NCBI RefSeq assembly: GCF_963678975.1
Contig: NC_089275.1
Location: 24,489,977 to 24,553,976 of the forward strand
DNA: 64,000 nucleotides
Direction: 5' to 3'
Source of the DNA: Dysidea avara
Lineage: Eukaryota > Porifera > Demospongiae > Dictyoceratida > Dysideidae
This document shows positions 13,201-24,800 of this stretch, piece by piece (position 1 is the stretch's first letter; the number at the start of each line of letters is the position of its first letter). Under the pieces are notes generated by a model. The model worked only from the letters and a program-made list of their open reading frames with translations. It did no database searches and had not been told where the DNA came from. Position numbers and translations under genes: made by a program.

Positions 13201-16143
13201 TGTCAGTCTCAATAATCACAGTACAATCAATTCACTGGGGCTCAGTGGATATTTGTTTGTTTGTTAAGGCTTTACACAACACAAGTGTTGAAGGTCTGTA
13301 GGACACCTGGTCCTACAGCCTTATAAAGTTGTTACATAGAGTGTGTTTGAAAAGGTGGAGAAAGGAGAAAAAATCCATGACTGGACCTGAGCAGCCTTGA
13401 ACCTGCAGCCATCCGATTAACACTTGAACACTTACAGGGGTCTGCCAGGCGGTCAGGATGTTTTCTCCGAATTTCATGTATACGTATCCATAGGAACTCT
13501 AGAGTGACTTATTATTTCAAAGTACCCCATGTGGAACCAAATGGATACTAGTTTATTAAGTCTTTAACTATTTATATTGTAGATAGTGCTTCACGCAATT
13601 TTCAAAAAAAAAGTACTTTGTTTTGAAAGAAGTCTGTGAAAAGCATGCAAAACATTCTGCTCACATACAGTACATTTTTCAAGAACTGCACCAATTGTTA
13701 GCGCCCAGCTAATGTCTAATCAGTACTAAATACATTTTCTTTAAAATTTCCAATTGAAAAGAACTGATGTACTAAATAATGCAGAATTGGCAAGCACAGT
13801 AGATTTTGTGAATTATATATGACACAAACTGCATGTACACGTGTTGCATCATGCCACTTGCCTTAGCAATGTCAGTTGTTTCATCTTTCTCAGCAGCTAT
13901 ATAGATAAATAAACTAGATAACACAACCCACAACATATGCTAGTATCCATGTACAGGCATCATGTAATTCATACAGAAACACTGTGACTGTATGTAAATA
14001 TATACATGTATATACATATAGCTATTTCATATACTTGTATCGGCCACTTCTGTTGTGGCAGAGTCACCAACGGTCTCCTGTTGTTCCATTTCTTCTTGTT
14101 CTTCTTCTTGTTGTTCTTCTTCTTGCTCTTCTTCTTGTTGTTCTTCTTCTTGCTCTTCTTCTTGTTCTTCTTCTTGCTCTTCATCTTCTCCATCAACATC
14201 TTCATCAGGTTTCTGCTCATCAGCAGCAGCACTCTCTTCATCTTGACCCTCTGCTAAAGTGAAACAACATTCCAAGTAAGCCAATGTTGCTATGCTAAAT
14301 TATGTTCATACCTGCACTGTCAGATAAGGCTAACTTAAAGTCACTTTGATCTAAAAAGCAACACAATAAAGACAATTAATTAACACAAATATAGGACCTC
14401 TCACCTGGTTGTTCGCCATCACCAGTATAGCCTATAAAAACAGATCAAGGCCAATTGAAGTTAGTGCAAGTATATACTGTATGTACTTGGTCTTTAGCAG
14501 ACAAGCATACTTGATAGTGCTCAAGTATGTACAGTACTTTTGAGAAAGCATAAAATGGCCACATGCCTGATAGTGATCAGCATAAGCTGACTCATGGCTA
14601 CCACATCATATAACAAACTTTCTCAAAAAGCACAAAAGCATGAGCATGTTTATGTTAGTGGTGGTGTTTACCAATAATATCATACAGAACAGTTCACCTG
14701 GTTTCAGTTACCAGCCATACCTCCTTCAAGTAAACATGACAAAAACAGAAAATTAAGTGGCGCTGAACCAAACAAGTGCAAGTGCAACTGCACAAAACAA
14801 TTTGTTCAACCCGCATGAACTATTTTAGGGTGGCCCAAACTTTGCTAGTGTAAAACTTAATCCACACCTAAAGAGCTGTTGTGATAGCCTGTGATACTTT
14901 AGTTTAGCGTACAAAGTTTCATGAAATAACACGCCTTCATTTTACGCCTACATACAGTAACTCTAAGTTTCAAGCCGATTTTTAAAACAACTTGGCCAAT
15001 GAACAACCTATCGCTAAGACACTTCGGTTCCAACCATTTCTCACCTTGTAGAACAATTCTACTCTTTCCTTTTCACTGATAACACAATACAGAAAGTAGT
15101 GACAATGCACACCTGTGAACTACAACATTGGCTATATAACAACTCCATCAAGCCCAAAGCACAAAAATTCAAAGTATACTATTGTAGAGTAACGCTTACC
15201 CAATGCCTATACCAAGTTGTGATGGTCTGTGGTGCATAATTTTGGAGTTATTTAGTGAGAAAGGAAACCGTGTGGCTAGTCAGGGCACTCAGTATAACAG
15301 TAATCACCGATGGCAGCTGGTACAGTTCGCCAGTGAAGATAATGTATTTAAAGTGTGAATGACAGTAGCTGTATCGGATAGAGCTTGTTTTGTTAGTCCA
15401 CTGAGATGTGGTTACCACAAACATGCTGTCCAATTAACTTTGTACGGCTGCTTTTAATCCTTCAGCACCACCTTAATACACTATGTGAACAGCCTTTATT
15501 CATTGAATGGTTACTTTCTGTTTGCTCATGTGGGTATTGGACAGACGTATTGACAACGCAGAGTGCCAATTGGGCACGCCCAACTGTGGGTGCATACTGG
15601 CTAAGAATTTCAAAGGGATCAAAAGGAATAAGCAGTAGTGAATTGCCTACACCTGAAGATATACATGTACTAGTGGACAATTAATCATGGGTATAGATTG
15701 GTTAAGCATATCTTGACCTCCCTTTGTTTTACTACCCTAAATTCCTAGTGGTTCTGTAAAAGAACCACAAAAGCCTATAACAAAGCAAGAATGGGAAATA
15801 CACCATGCATGCCCATGGGTGTAAAAAGAAATGTGCACCATTTCCCATTTCTCGCTTTGATCATATATAGGCCTTTACTATATTCATCACCACTAACAAT
15901 TCCAAAAGTTGTAGATCAGGCCTGCACATTGGAGACCCTTTCTCCACTACCCACGTAAAAAAAGGGTCTGAACACGCGACTTTCGTATTTTTATTAACGC
16001 CCACCTTCTGATTGAAGAGCACCCGTCAATCGCTGCTGCAGCGTGGCCTTGTTACCATACGGTGATAACCCTCGTTTCTTCAATTCATCTTTTAGCTCTG
16101 TCACTTTCAGCGGCGATACGAAAGACTCGAGTTGTTGACTCAT
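7256..16143 (-). CDS. HNRNPU: hnRNP U-like protein (SAP-SPRY-P-loop), 3' end not found
   Basis: Nuclear RNA/chromatin-binding hnRNP U/UL family member. Exons in transcript order: 16143-16005, 14431-14405, 14350-14312, 14253-14035, 13896-13862, 13129-12946, 10819-10783, 10608-10538, 10123-9984, 9926-9833, 9484-9372, 8733-8581, 8302-8198, 8144-8022, 7599-7471, 7424-7256. All junctions keep phase, giving about 592 codons. Exon 1 encodes a SAP domain (start MSQQLESF; motif [15 protein letters not shown]), then acidic Glu/Gln-rich exons, a SPRY domain ([38 protein letters not shown]) and a polynucleotide-kinase-like P-loop domain with Walker [32 protein letters not shown] and CRAVVICP. The expected C-terminal segment after VYEMKG and any RGG tail were not located in the 5-7.2 kb region. 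The intron after exon 5 uses a GC donor. It is divergent from EFCAB2. Confidence 0.93.
11950..12615. repeat. inverted CCTTAAGGTTACGGTAT segments
   Basis: ACCTTAAGGTTACGGTATAC near 11951 is mirrored by ACTATACCGTAACCTTAATG near 12593, about 640 bp apart, inside an intron of the hnRNP U-like gene. This suggests a TIR element, but no TSD was identified. The 135-codon minus ORF (11630-12037) overlapping its left end shows no domain. Confidence 0.35.
13258..13470 (-). mobile_element. tRNA-like SINE copy
   Basis: On the minus strand this reads CTGACCGCCTGGCAGACC, then ATCGGATGGCTGCAGGTTCA, then TCCAGTCATGGATTTTTTCT, and ends near an inverted AAGTGTTGAAGG motif. The GGTTCAAGGCT segment resembles a Pol III B box. 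Two other copies exist in the window (28400-28575 + and 37165-37355 -) sharing the same core and a CATACTxxxT tail. It sits in an intron of the hnRNP U-like gene. Confidence 0.6.
15768..15876. mobile_element. short foldback element
   Basis: AAAGCCTATAACAAAGCAAG followed by AATGGGAAAT on the left pairs with ATTTCCCATTTCTCGCTTTG and TATAGGCCTTTA on the right; both halves also share CACC/GGTG near the loop. It lies in the first intron of the hnRNP U-like gene and has no ORF. Confidence 0.55.
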
Positions 16144-16370
16144 TGCAGCTTAGTGAGTACTAATTGGAACTAAATATAGAACAAGATAGTACACTAATTT
16201 TCGCACTCTATTGCACAAAATAACATCGATTTATCAACTAAACACATGTACTCACCTGCAAAAGTACCAGCAGGTAAAGGACCAACAAAAATGAGAATAG
16301 GCGTGAAGCAAAACTTACATGTGACTACTACGCATGCGCACCGTGGTTACTAGGGTTACAGAAATCCACT
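16144..16370. promoter_or_regulatory. probable bidirectional promoter, hnRNP U-like / EFCAB2
   Basis: Only 227 bp separate the two divergent start codons (16143 on minus, 16371 on plus). The interval is short and locally richer in CpG than the surroundings near its EFCAB2 end (ACTACGCATGCGCACCGTGG). GCATGCGCA resembles an NRF1-type site (inference). No TATA box is evident at a useful spacing for either gene. Confidence 0.6.
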
Positions 16371-19300
16371 ATGGCGGAACCCTCTGCTAGTGTTCCTTCC
16401 ACCGTAGAAGACCCGATACTCACAGAGGCTAAGAAGAGAGTGGCTGAAACTTTTGATACATTTGATCATGAAAGTAACAAGACAATAGATGTGAGGTTAG
16501 CGTGCTATAATTAGAATAAATAAACAACTTGCAGAAGTAAAGCGTTCAGAATATCTTATGTTTTACCCTTATAGAACTGATGTGTACATTTCCAGTCCAT
16601 GCAAGTACCAGTAACTTTAGTTCAGCTTTTCAGTAGACTGTTCTCAGCATTATAAACTTGACCAGTTAGGCACTGGAGGGTGAATATAGAAGGCAGAGCC
16701 ATTGTTGCAAAGCCAGCCGGTATAGATATAATATGTCTAGGTATATACTTATGATCATAGTGGTAATTACCTATCATGCAAGTAGAAAATGGTATTTATG
16801 CAATGAGAAAATGGCAAATACACACATAGTTTGTTATGTGTGTATTTGTACACGCGCATGAGAGATAAGGGTGTGGGGAGTATGACACCTCACCAGCTGT
16901 CCCCTGTACTAGTAACCAAACCCTTGTGTAGTTGGAGAACAATGATAGTCAAGTCAACAGTAATGGGGTAACAATAAGTGCCATTTTGTTGTTGGCAATT
17001 TTACACATTGCACACTTTTAAAAACAACTTTATAGATTTTTTTTTTTAAATTCTTGATTGTTATATTAAAATCACATTCCGCAATAGTTTTTACAGAACT
17101 CTCATAACCATTTTATCTAGCCCAAAACCATACCTCATCTATAGCATTTCTGGTAGCTACAAACTTACATGTAGGTGCACTATCTATATAACATTCTCAG
17201 GACTTGACTACTCTATTAGAGTAAATTACTTGATTGCCTTATTAGAATCAGGAGCACATCGAATCCTGTGGACAAGGGAGCATGTATCTCTGTAAACTAC
17301 TAATGCAACAGGCAATTCAAACATGACATCCAGTGTTACTGTGTATATCATTGGTTACATCATCTTTACGTGCAACAGGGATATGTGGAATTAACTGCCA
17401 CTTTGTATTCTGTCAAGACAGCCAAACTGGCTTTGATAGGTGGCCATCAAGTTGAAGGATAACTTTACAATGGTCCAGTTAAGTAATTTCACATCACTTG
17501 TGAATACAGAAAGACGTGGTATACCTGTACTACTATTCTTCTGTCATGCCATTTGACTTCATTTCCATAGCTTTGTTTCAGTGATGCCAGAAATGTGACA
17601 TACTCAAACATGCATCTTCGTATAATGTCCTAATAAGGAATTTTATAAAGTTACCCTTTATAGCACATGGCGGCCATGTTTGAATTTTGCTGTTTACGGA
17701 GTTACTTTCTCCCTTGTCCATAGGATTCAATGCGCTCCTGTTAGAATGCAGTAAATATATTGACTGCTCTATTAGGATAGATTAATCTCTCACATGTACA
17801 GAATATCAATTATCTGAATGCTCTATTAGAGCAAACAAGAATTGGGAGATTTACCACTATGACAGTACTGGTTGTCAAAGCAGCATAGTGGTGCATCCCA
17901 GTACCCTAAGTATGGCACACTGTTTTCCTAACTAACAAACAAACCTTGGACAGGGTGCATAATCTCATGTCATAGGGTTGTGATACATGATTAACCTCTT
18001 CTGGCATACATGTGTTCGATGCCGTTTTTATAAATGCATTGCATTTTTCAAGGGGGGAAATTTTCACTACTTTTTAAAACTTTCTCTTTGAAAAAAGGCC
18101 ACTGTACATGCAGTAATGTGTGAAGTTATGAAATTTTGTAGGGAAGTGGGAACTATTGTCAGAGCACTTGGATGTTATCCATCTGAAGCTGATCTTGCAG
18201 ATATTATAGCAGAGGTATTGACATTTATAAAATGTTTAAATGTCCATCTTGTAGTTGTTGATCCATAAACCTATGCACGCATACCTTAAGAAATAATATG
18301 TTTACCCAAAATATTGGCAGGTTACAAAGTACTTGTTAACAATGGCAACTAGATTTTGTATTCTTTAAGGCAGCAGCAAGATTTGCTAATATGGGAAAGG
18401 AGAGTATCAAACTTTGTTACAAATAACTGGAAGTTAAATGGCTTCCTCTCCCTATTGTTAACTCTTGGTGATAGCCATATTGTTACCTATTTTATTTGAT
18501 CACATGAGCTTTGCATGGTATGAGTGCAGAGGAGGTTGGATATATGTGCATTTCGCTTACTTTAATAACATAATTATTATTTAGAATTTGACACGAGTCT
18601 CAATAGTCATAATGCAAAACCAACAATCACTAGGGCTTATTAGATCTAACTCTTAGCTTAAATAAAAAAATGTACTTTGTTTTAAAAGAGCTCTTGTTAG
18701 GTACAGGAAACAGTGATTTTTTCACCATTTTGCCAAGAAATCCAGAGGCTCTTATGAAACAAAGCCTTGAAGCACTATCTTAATATCCACTGTTCCCCAT
18801 TGTTGTTTGATTATTGACACTCGCATTAAATTCTAAATAGTAAGAATGCAGTTAAAGTAAGTGACATGCACGCATTTCCTACCTCGGGATGAAGGTTTTT
18901 TTTGTTATTGCACTTAATTGTTTTGTGTATAGTTTGAATTAGTTTCACAACAAGTTGTTGTCCCCTTAATTTCTGACAGGACAACACTCCTAGATACCAT
19001 TTTTTGATAAATCATTGCATAGCTTCTATAAGCAATAATGATTCGTAAGTTGCAACCACCGTTTGCATTTGCTTACAACACTATGCAAAAAAATTACCAG
19101 TGGTTGTATAGAAGCCCTTGTTCTAATGAGAAATTTTGTGCAGTACTTGCATTAATCGTGTCAAAATTTCTGTAGTCACCACCATTTTATGCTATTAAAA
19201 CACCTGCAATTCTTTACCAGTCTCCCTTTTCCTTTGTGTCAGCTTTGACTGCTTTATTGATGTAATGCTATATACATGTAGGTGGAGGAAGAAGAACCAA

Positions 19301-21268
19301 CTGGGTTTGTGCGTTATGAAAAATTTGAACCAGTTCTATGTCGGATACTCTTGGAGCGCAGATTCCAGCCAGCTAGTGAAGAGCAGTTGCTAAAGGCCTT
19401 CAAGGTAATCCATGCATACAGAGCAGCTTCGATAAATTAGTTATCACCCAACTAAATCAGCCAGTAGTAGAACCACTCAGATTAATGCTATTATCAGCAA
19501 TGGATCAAATAGCAAGATGTGGAAACATTGCAATAAACCATAGCAGGAGCTTATGAGCCGCCAAAGGCAGCGAAGGAGCATGAAACTGAGTTCCATGGCA
19601 ATCCAAATTACATCACTGTGCTTGTTTTATATCACGCACAAATGGCGCTCCAGTCACATGAAGTAGAGACAAGTTCACCACCATCAAAGAATATAAAGAC
19701 CTTGAGGAAGACTCAGGCCATCACCATGTGTCACTGGTCATGCCTATTTCGTATACCGCTTCAAATAACAAGATTTTACTTTCCTTATGTGGAAACTAAT
19801 CGGCGATTGATTTGAATTGTGATGGCACGTGGCAGGCACTGTAAGTTTCATGCTCCATAAGCTCCTGACCATAGATACTCTATAATAGCACGTGACATTA
19901 CAACACATGTGTTATTAGTATAGTATCATGAATCCTTGATTATCCGAACAGCAAAACTAATTGTTCTAACTGGTGTATGTTTCTATTAGAGTAAGTGTAC
20001 TGTGTATGTTCTATTAGAGTAGTTGAACATGACTCTACTATACAGTACAGTACTGTATATTAGTGTTTTTCTTGCCCTTAAAAATCACCTGAACAGTCTC
20101 ACTTTTCCTTCACAATAGCTTTGTGGTGTTGGTTAAGTAGAACCAAGTCCAAAAAATGCCTTCAGAGCTGCTTCAAATCGAGTTTCTAAAAATTTCCTAT
20201 TTAACTGAATTTTCTACTAACTGATTAAATAACTAGCTAACTAACTGATGCCTTCAGCCAAGCATAACTCGACAATATACATAAGGCTACAGGCTTGATT
20301 TTTTTATTGTTCTACACTTCGTCCTGCAGTACATGCAATGCACGCATCATACACACATCATGCATGTACTTACTATGTTAAGGGAACAGTTATTATATCA
20401 GGCTATGTGAGTCATTGACCTGACCTAGCATATTGAGAAATTCTTCATGTGAGGCTGCAGTTTCCAAAGGTTCAGTAACAACTCCCTTTACACCATTAAC
20501 TTGTTTGTAGTACAAACAATTAAGTAAGTTGCTCAGAAACTGACCAATTTTTTTGTCGATCTATACTGTAGTCTTCCATTATGCTTGATAACGGCAAATA
20601 TGCAGTGTTGCGAGCAAGCTTTCATTTCCTGGACCAAAAAATCAAATCTAGACTGCAACTTTCATAAAGAGCCTTACCTCCTTTGCTTTATCTATACTGC
20701 TTGATCTATATCTGATTGGCCCGACAAGTGGTTTGTGTTTTGTGTCTGAATGTTATGTAATGGTCAATGAAAACGGATAGGTTCCCGGGTAATGGAGCAG
20801 TCTAGGGCACCCAATTTTTGATTCAGAAGGTTGCTAGTGTATGGTAATGCTGCATCGGTAATGGCAACAATTCCATTGTCACAGGATTGGGCAGAGTTTG
20901 CTTCTCTGTCCAATTTGAGCAAGGCAAACACTTTCTTTTTTTCTATCAATATGTTGTATTTGTAAAATAAAATAAAAAAATAAAAAAACTATTACATGGT
21001 CAATAGTGTGTGATTAAATGACTAGTATATTTGCTTCTAGCTGTATAATAATTTGTACATCATGTATCTGTAGGTCCTGGATGTTGACAAGAAAGGTCAT
21101 TTAACAAAAGACGAAGTGGCTAAGGCAATGAAGGAAGAAGGGGAGCCATTCACTGATGATGAATTTGCTGAGATGTGGAAAGCTGCAGTACAAGATGGCA
21201 AACAATTATTTATGTATCATGACTTTGTTCCTTCCATGCTAGAAGAAAATAAACCAAATGTGACTTAA
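16371..21268 (+). CDS. EFCAB2: EF-hand protein EFCAB2 / dynein regulatory complex subunit 8
   Basis: Small calmodulin-like protein of the nexin-dynein regulatory complex of motile cilia and flagella. Exons: 16371-16495, 18142-18214, 19282-19404, 21074-21268 (stop TAA), giving 171 residues, near the usual length of the family. Phases join exactly. The first EF-hand loop, in exons 1-2, reads DHESNKTIDVRE; Lys replaces the usual central Gly. The exon 3 start VEEEEPTGFVRYEKF is a hallmark of the family. The last EF-hand loop DVDKKGHLTKDE is canonical, with acidic residues at positions 1, 3 and 12 and Gly at 6. The start at 16371 (MAEPSAS) is the only ATG in frame ahead of the first helix. A motile ciliated cell type is implied. 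Confidence 0.95.
17200..17840. repeat. cluster of TCTATTAGAGTA motifs
   Basis: Within EFCAB2 intron 1 the motif ACTCTATTAGAGTAAATTA and variants (GACTGCTCTATTAGGATAG, ATGCTCTATTAGAGCAAAC) recur. They flank a segment with shared phrases (CATAGGATTCAATGCGCTCC versus its inverted form GGAGCACATCGAATCCTGTG). This looks like an inverted-repeat element of roughly 600 bp whose ends carry the dispersed motif seen throughout the window. Confidence 0.45.
20060..20310 (-). repeat. interspersed repeat family with (TCAG)n core, copy 2
   Basis: Reverse-oriented relative of the 6350-6600 repeat: it contains GGTTAAGTAGAACCAAGTCC, TTTCTACTAACTGATTAAAT and CTTCAGCCAAGCATAACTCG. It lies in the last intron of EFCAB2. 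No coding potential. Confidence 0.45.
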
Positions 21269-21676
21269 ATATTGTGTTTCAAGTAGACCTATCCAAAAAC
21301 TGGCTGTTCTATTAGGGAGTTTTGGTCACTACCTGGGGCAGTATCACATCATACAGGTGTAGGTCCTTTTACCATAGGTGTAAAGGATCTATGCTTTTAC
21401 GAATACTTGGCACGTTAAACTTATTAATTTTTCGCTGCATGGAGAGAAGAACCGTTTGTTTTCAAGTGGTGCTGGTGACGCCATCAGGAAAATTCCCCAG
21501 ACACGCCCAGACCGGCTAAATTAAATTTTGATAAATGAAAGCCGTGCAAACTCTGATCTGTTCACTCATCACAAACAATCGCGGATTTCAGAATGTTGTT
21601 TCTCTTCGCAAAACCTTCCTTGTTCCTGATTTGTGTAGTTAAACGATCGGAGTCAAATCGCTGCGAGGATCTCTGC

Positions 21677-21837
21677 TGATCGAACTAGTCTCGCGTGGCC
21701 AGACCGCTTTTTCTCAGCACGGCGCTTATCGATTAAAATTATAAGCGCCTGCTCGAAAAAGCAGGCGCTTATAATTTTAATCGATAAGCGCCGTGCTGAG
21801 AAAAAGCGGTCTGGCCACGCGAGACTATGATCGAACT
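21677..21837. mobile_element. near-perfect hairpin element with 10-bp direct repeat (MULE-like MITE)
   Basis: The element spans about 21687-21827. Both arms are essentially identical complements of about 65 bp: left begins AGTCTCGCGTGGCCAGACCG, right ends CGGTCTGGCCACGCGAGACT. The loop is only a few bases (CGAAAA) between CGCCTGCT and AGCAGGCG. TGATCGAACT occurs directly at 21677-21686 and again at 21828-21837, a 9-10-bp target-site duplication that fits Mutator-like elements. It sits about 30 bp before the ATG of the kinase fusion gene, so it is probably in its 5' UTR or promoter. Confidence 0.75.
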
Positions 21838-21859
21838 GCTGATACAGTGATAACCGTCT

Positions 21860-24800
21860 ATGATGTCAGTGGCCCATACATTGACGAATACTCTTAAAGA
21901 GTTTGAAGGCTATTTTACACCCCATGTGATCAGGAATGTGAAAGAAATAGGCAGAGACGAAGTCGAAAGAAAATACCGCGAGGGTGCAGACGCCATTATT
22001 GTTGATCTAGATTGGGAAGAGCAACGGTATGTGGGTAAAAAGCTCCACTCGATATTCTTTAAACCCAACACGCAATTGGAAGGGATGAAATGTATGCTTG
22101 CTAAGTTTTGTAAGGAGATAAAACTCGTAAGTGAACTTGATCATAAAAATGTCGTCACTTTTGTTGGGGTCTATTACATTACTGCACCCTCCAGTGAAAA
22201 TTCTTTTTTGCTACCAGTATTGGTCATGGAGAAAATGCCATTTAGTTTGACCAAGTACATTGACACATTCCGGCATATCCCTGAAACTGACATCATTAAT
22301 ATTTTATGCGATGTAGCTAGAGGCTTAATCTATTTACATGATGACAAACGTGTCGTACATGGTGATTTGTCTTCAAACAACATTCTTCTCACTTCAAGTT
22401 TTTGTGCCAAAATAGCTGATTTTGGATCAGCCCAAGTGGTCAATCAATCACGTGTTTCAGCTACTCCATTGGTAATACAACCTGGTACTCCTGATTTTAT
22501 GCCACCAGAGGCATTAATAGATCCTCCATGTTATACAATATCAGTAGATGTGTTCTCATTTGGTTGTGTTATTATCCATATGACCACTTGTAAATGGCCA
22601 ACTCCTACAGTCATAGTATCAGAAGCTAGTGAACTAGAACGACGACAGGAGTTTATCCTTTTGATGAGAAATTCTCATTTTTTGCTATCAATTGTAAAGA
22701 AATGTCTTGACATTAAAGAGAAGAGACCTTCATGTAGAGATCTCTTGCTGTGTTTGTCAGAAATAAGGGCAGCACCAAAAGAGTAAGTACCTAAATTACG
22801 CATGTTACGTGAAGTGATTATGTCATTAAGAAACATATAGTAGCTATAGGGATCACGTAGACTTTCTACCAAGATTGCAGTATCTGTCAGTATTACAGTA
22901 CTAGTGTGCTAGTTGGCATGTATTGTCCAAGAATTGAATTTGGAAAGTAGTTTTTTTGTTTGTTTGTTTTTTGTTTCTGATGTTCAAGCCTTCTTGTATT
23001 CATACAATGGCTTATTTACTTAGCATCTCATATGTACTCTAGTTTCCTGTTTTGCTGAATTTAACCTTAGTGTTAGGAAAATTTCAGCATAGAAAATTTT
23101 CATCTATTAAAATTTTGACGCAGCATATTTTTGTCGCTAGCATAATCAACAAAAAATTTTGGACGGAACAACTATACATTAATAGCTATTTGTATGTGCA
23201 AATTATTTGTATATATATATATATATATAGTTAAGAATAATTCGTCGTTTTAATTTTCGTTGATACAGCCAGCGATGAAAAATTTTTGACGACAAATTTT
23301 TCCTGATTTACGGTAGTCTATACATTTATACTATTTGGTGACCATTCTAGCTTTCACCTCAGATTTTGCCACCCTATCATGATTTTTGTCTAACAAGCCC
23401 GGCAAAACTACTTCCTTTCACAATGTCACTGTTGTTAAGTTTATTGTTAATAAAGGTACATCTGCTTGGGTGCAGCGTGTAAAGGGACTTGTATGTAGTG
23501 TTACATTCTGCAGTCATCTGTTAATGTTTGTTTCAATGTCATGACAAGTGTCTTAGTTAGCTATATTATACACCTATAGTCTGAAAAGGGCCTTGACTTT
23601 GGTCTTTAGCTGTACTCATTCTTCACAACTCCAACCACATGAGTGATGATTGAATCTAGTGATGTGGCTTTAACCAAGTCTGACCACAATCACTGAACTT
23701 GTCAAAGGTACTTGTTTTCTACTTCACGTAAAGCATGGGGCCACTGCTTCACTGAAGCAGCTACTCACCTGAAATGAGTTGGTAAACCATAGTTTCTGTA
23801 ATGAGCGATTGCAACTTGCTTGGCTGACTTGCCTGCATTAAAGGACTTTTTGATAAACAGTTCTGAAATTTAAAGGGCTTCACAGTGCTACTAACGAGTG
23901 CTCAGGTGAACGCAAACCAACTATGTATATCAAGAGTTCGTATTATGAACTCTTGTATTATATATGGCAAACAATGCTTTATTGCCCACTCTTTGTGGAC
24001 AACAAAGCACAGTTGCCCACGTGCTCTAGTGCGGGATAAAAGTAGCCCGCGGCGCTCATGCCAGTATGACTAATCACCCAAGTCGGTGAAGGCTGATACC
24101 CCTCGCTGCGCTGAGTGGTCAATCACCCCAGCCAACACTAGTTCTACTACTGGATTGCTTTTATAGACTTACCTAAATGTTTCGATGATGGGTGGGAGAA
24201 GGTAACATTGCTGTTACGTTTGTTAATATAAACAGACAAGTCCTGGAGATATCATGGAAATACTTCACCATGTGTCACAATAGAATCGATTGTGGATTAC
24301 TACCCAAACCTGCCATAATTCGCGATGAACTTCTATTATGCCGCCAAACTATGGTGAACTACGTGTGAGTTACTTTGTTAAACTAGTTTGTGTGCATTCA
24401 GGCTGCTAATAGTTCATGCAACGCATGTTAATTACAAGTCCTAGTGTATGGTGAAGCTACACGGCTAGAAACTTCCATAAATCATTTAAAGCATTGCCTT
24501 GCTCATGCTCTATGAAAAATAAAGCATTTGGCGCTTGGCCTCTTACTTTATTTTTCATATAGCACTCACGGCAATGCTTTAACATGTACATATAAAATGG
24601 CCTGTACACCTTCATCAGCTAGTGGACATGGATATCAGGCTGTATATGACTGAAGTAGGAATTAAATGTCCACTGTTAATAGGTGAGACTGTATTGTTGT
24701 TTTGTGGCTTTTCGTTTCTGTAATTCCTGTAATTTTCTTTTACTTATTTTGTTGCTAAGGTAATGCTCTATGGTAGCTAAAAGCTGTCAATTTTATCCTT

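Noticed and set aside
13984..14262. Plus-strand Leu/Val/Ser/Phe-rich ORFs
   Set aside because: They are antisense shadows of the acidic Glu/Gln repeat exon on the minus strand.
15044..15087. Possible extra exon of the hnRNP U-like gene (acceptor TTATCAG, donor AAG|GTGAGA, minus)
   Set aside because: In the phase required between exons 1 and 2 it meets TAG after four codons; direct joining of the neighbouring exons keeps frame.
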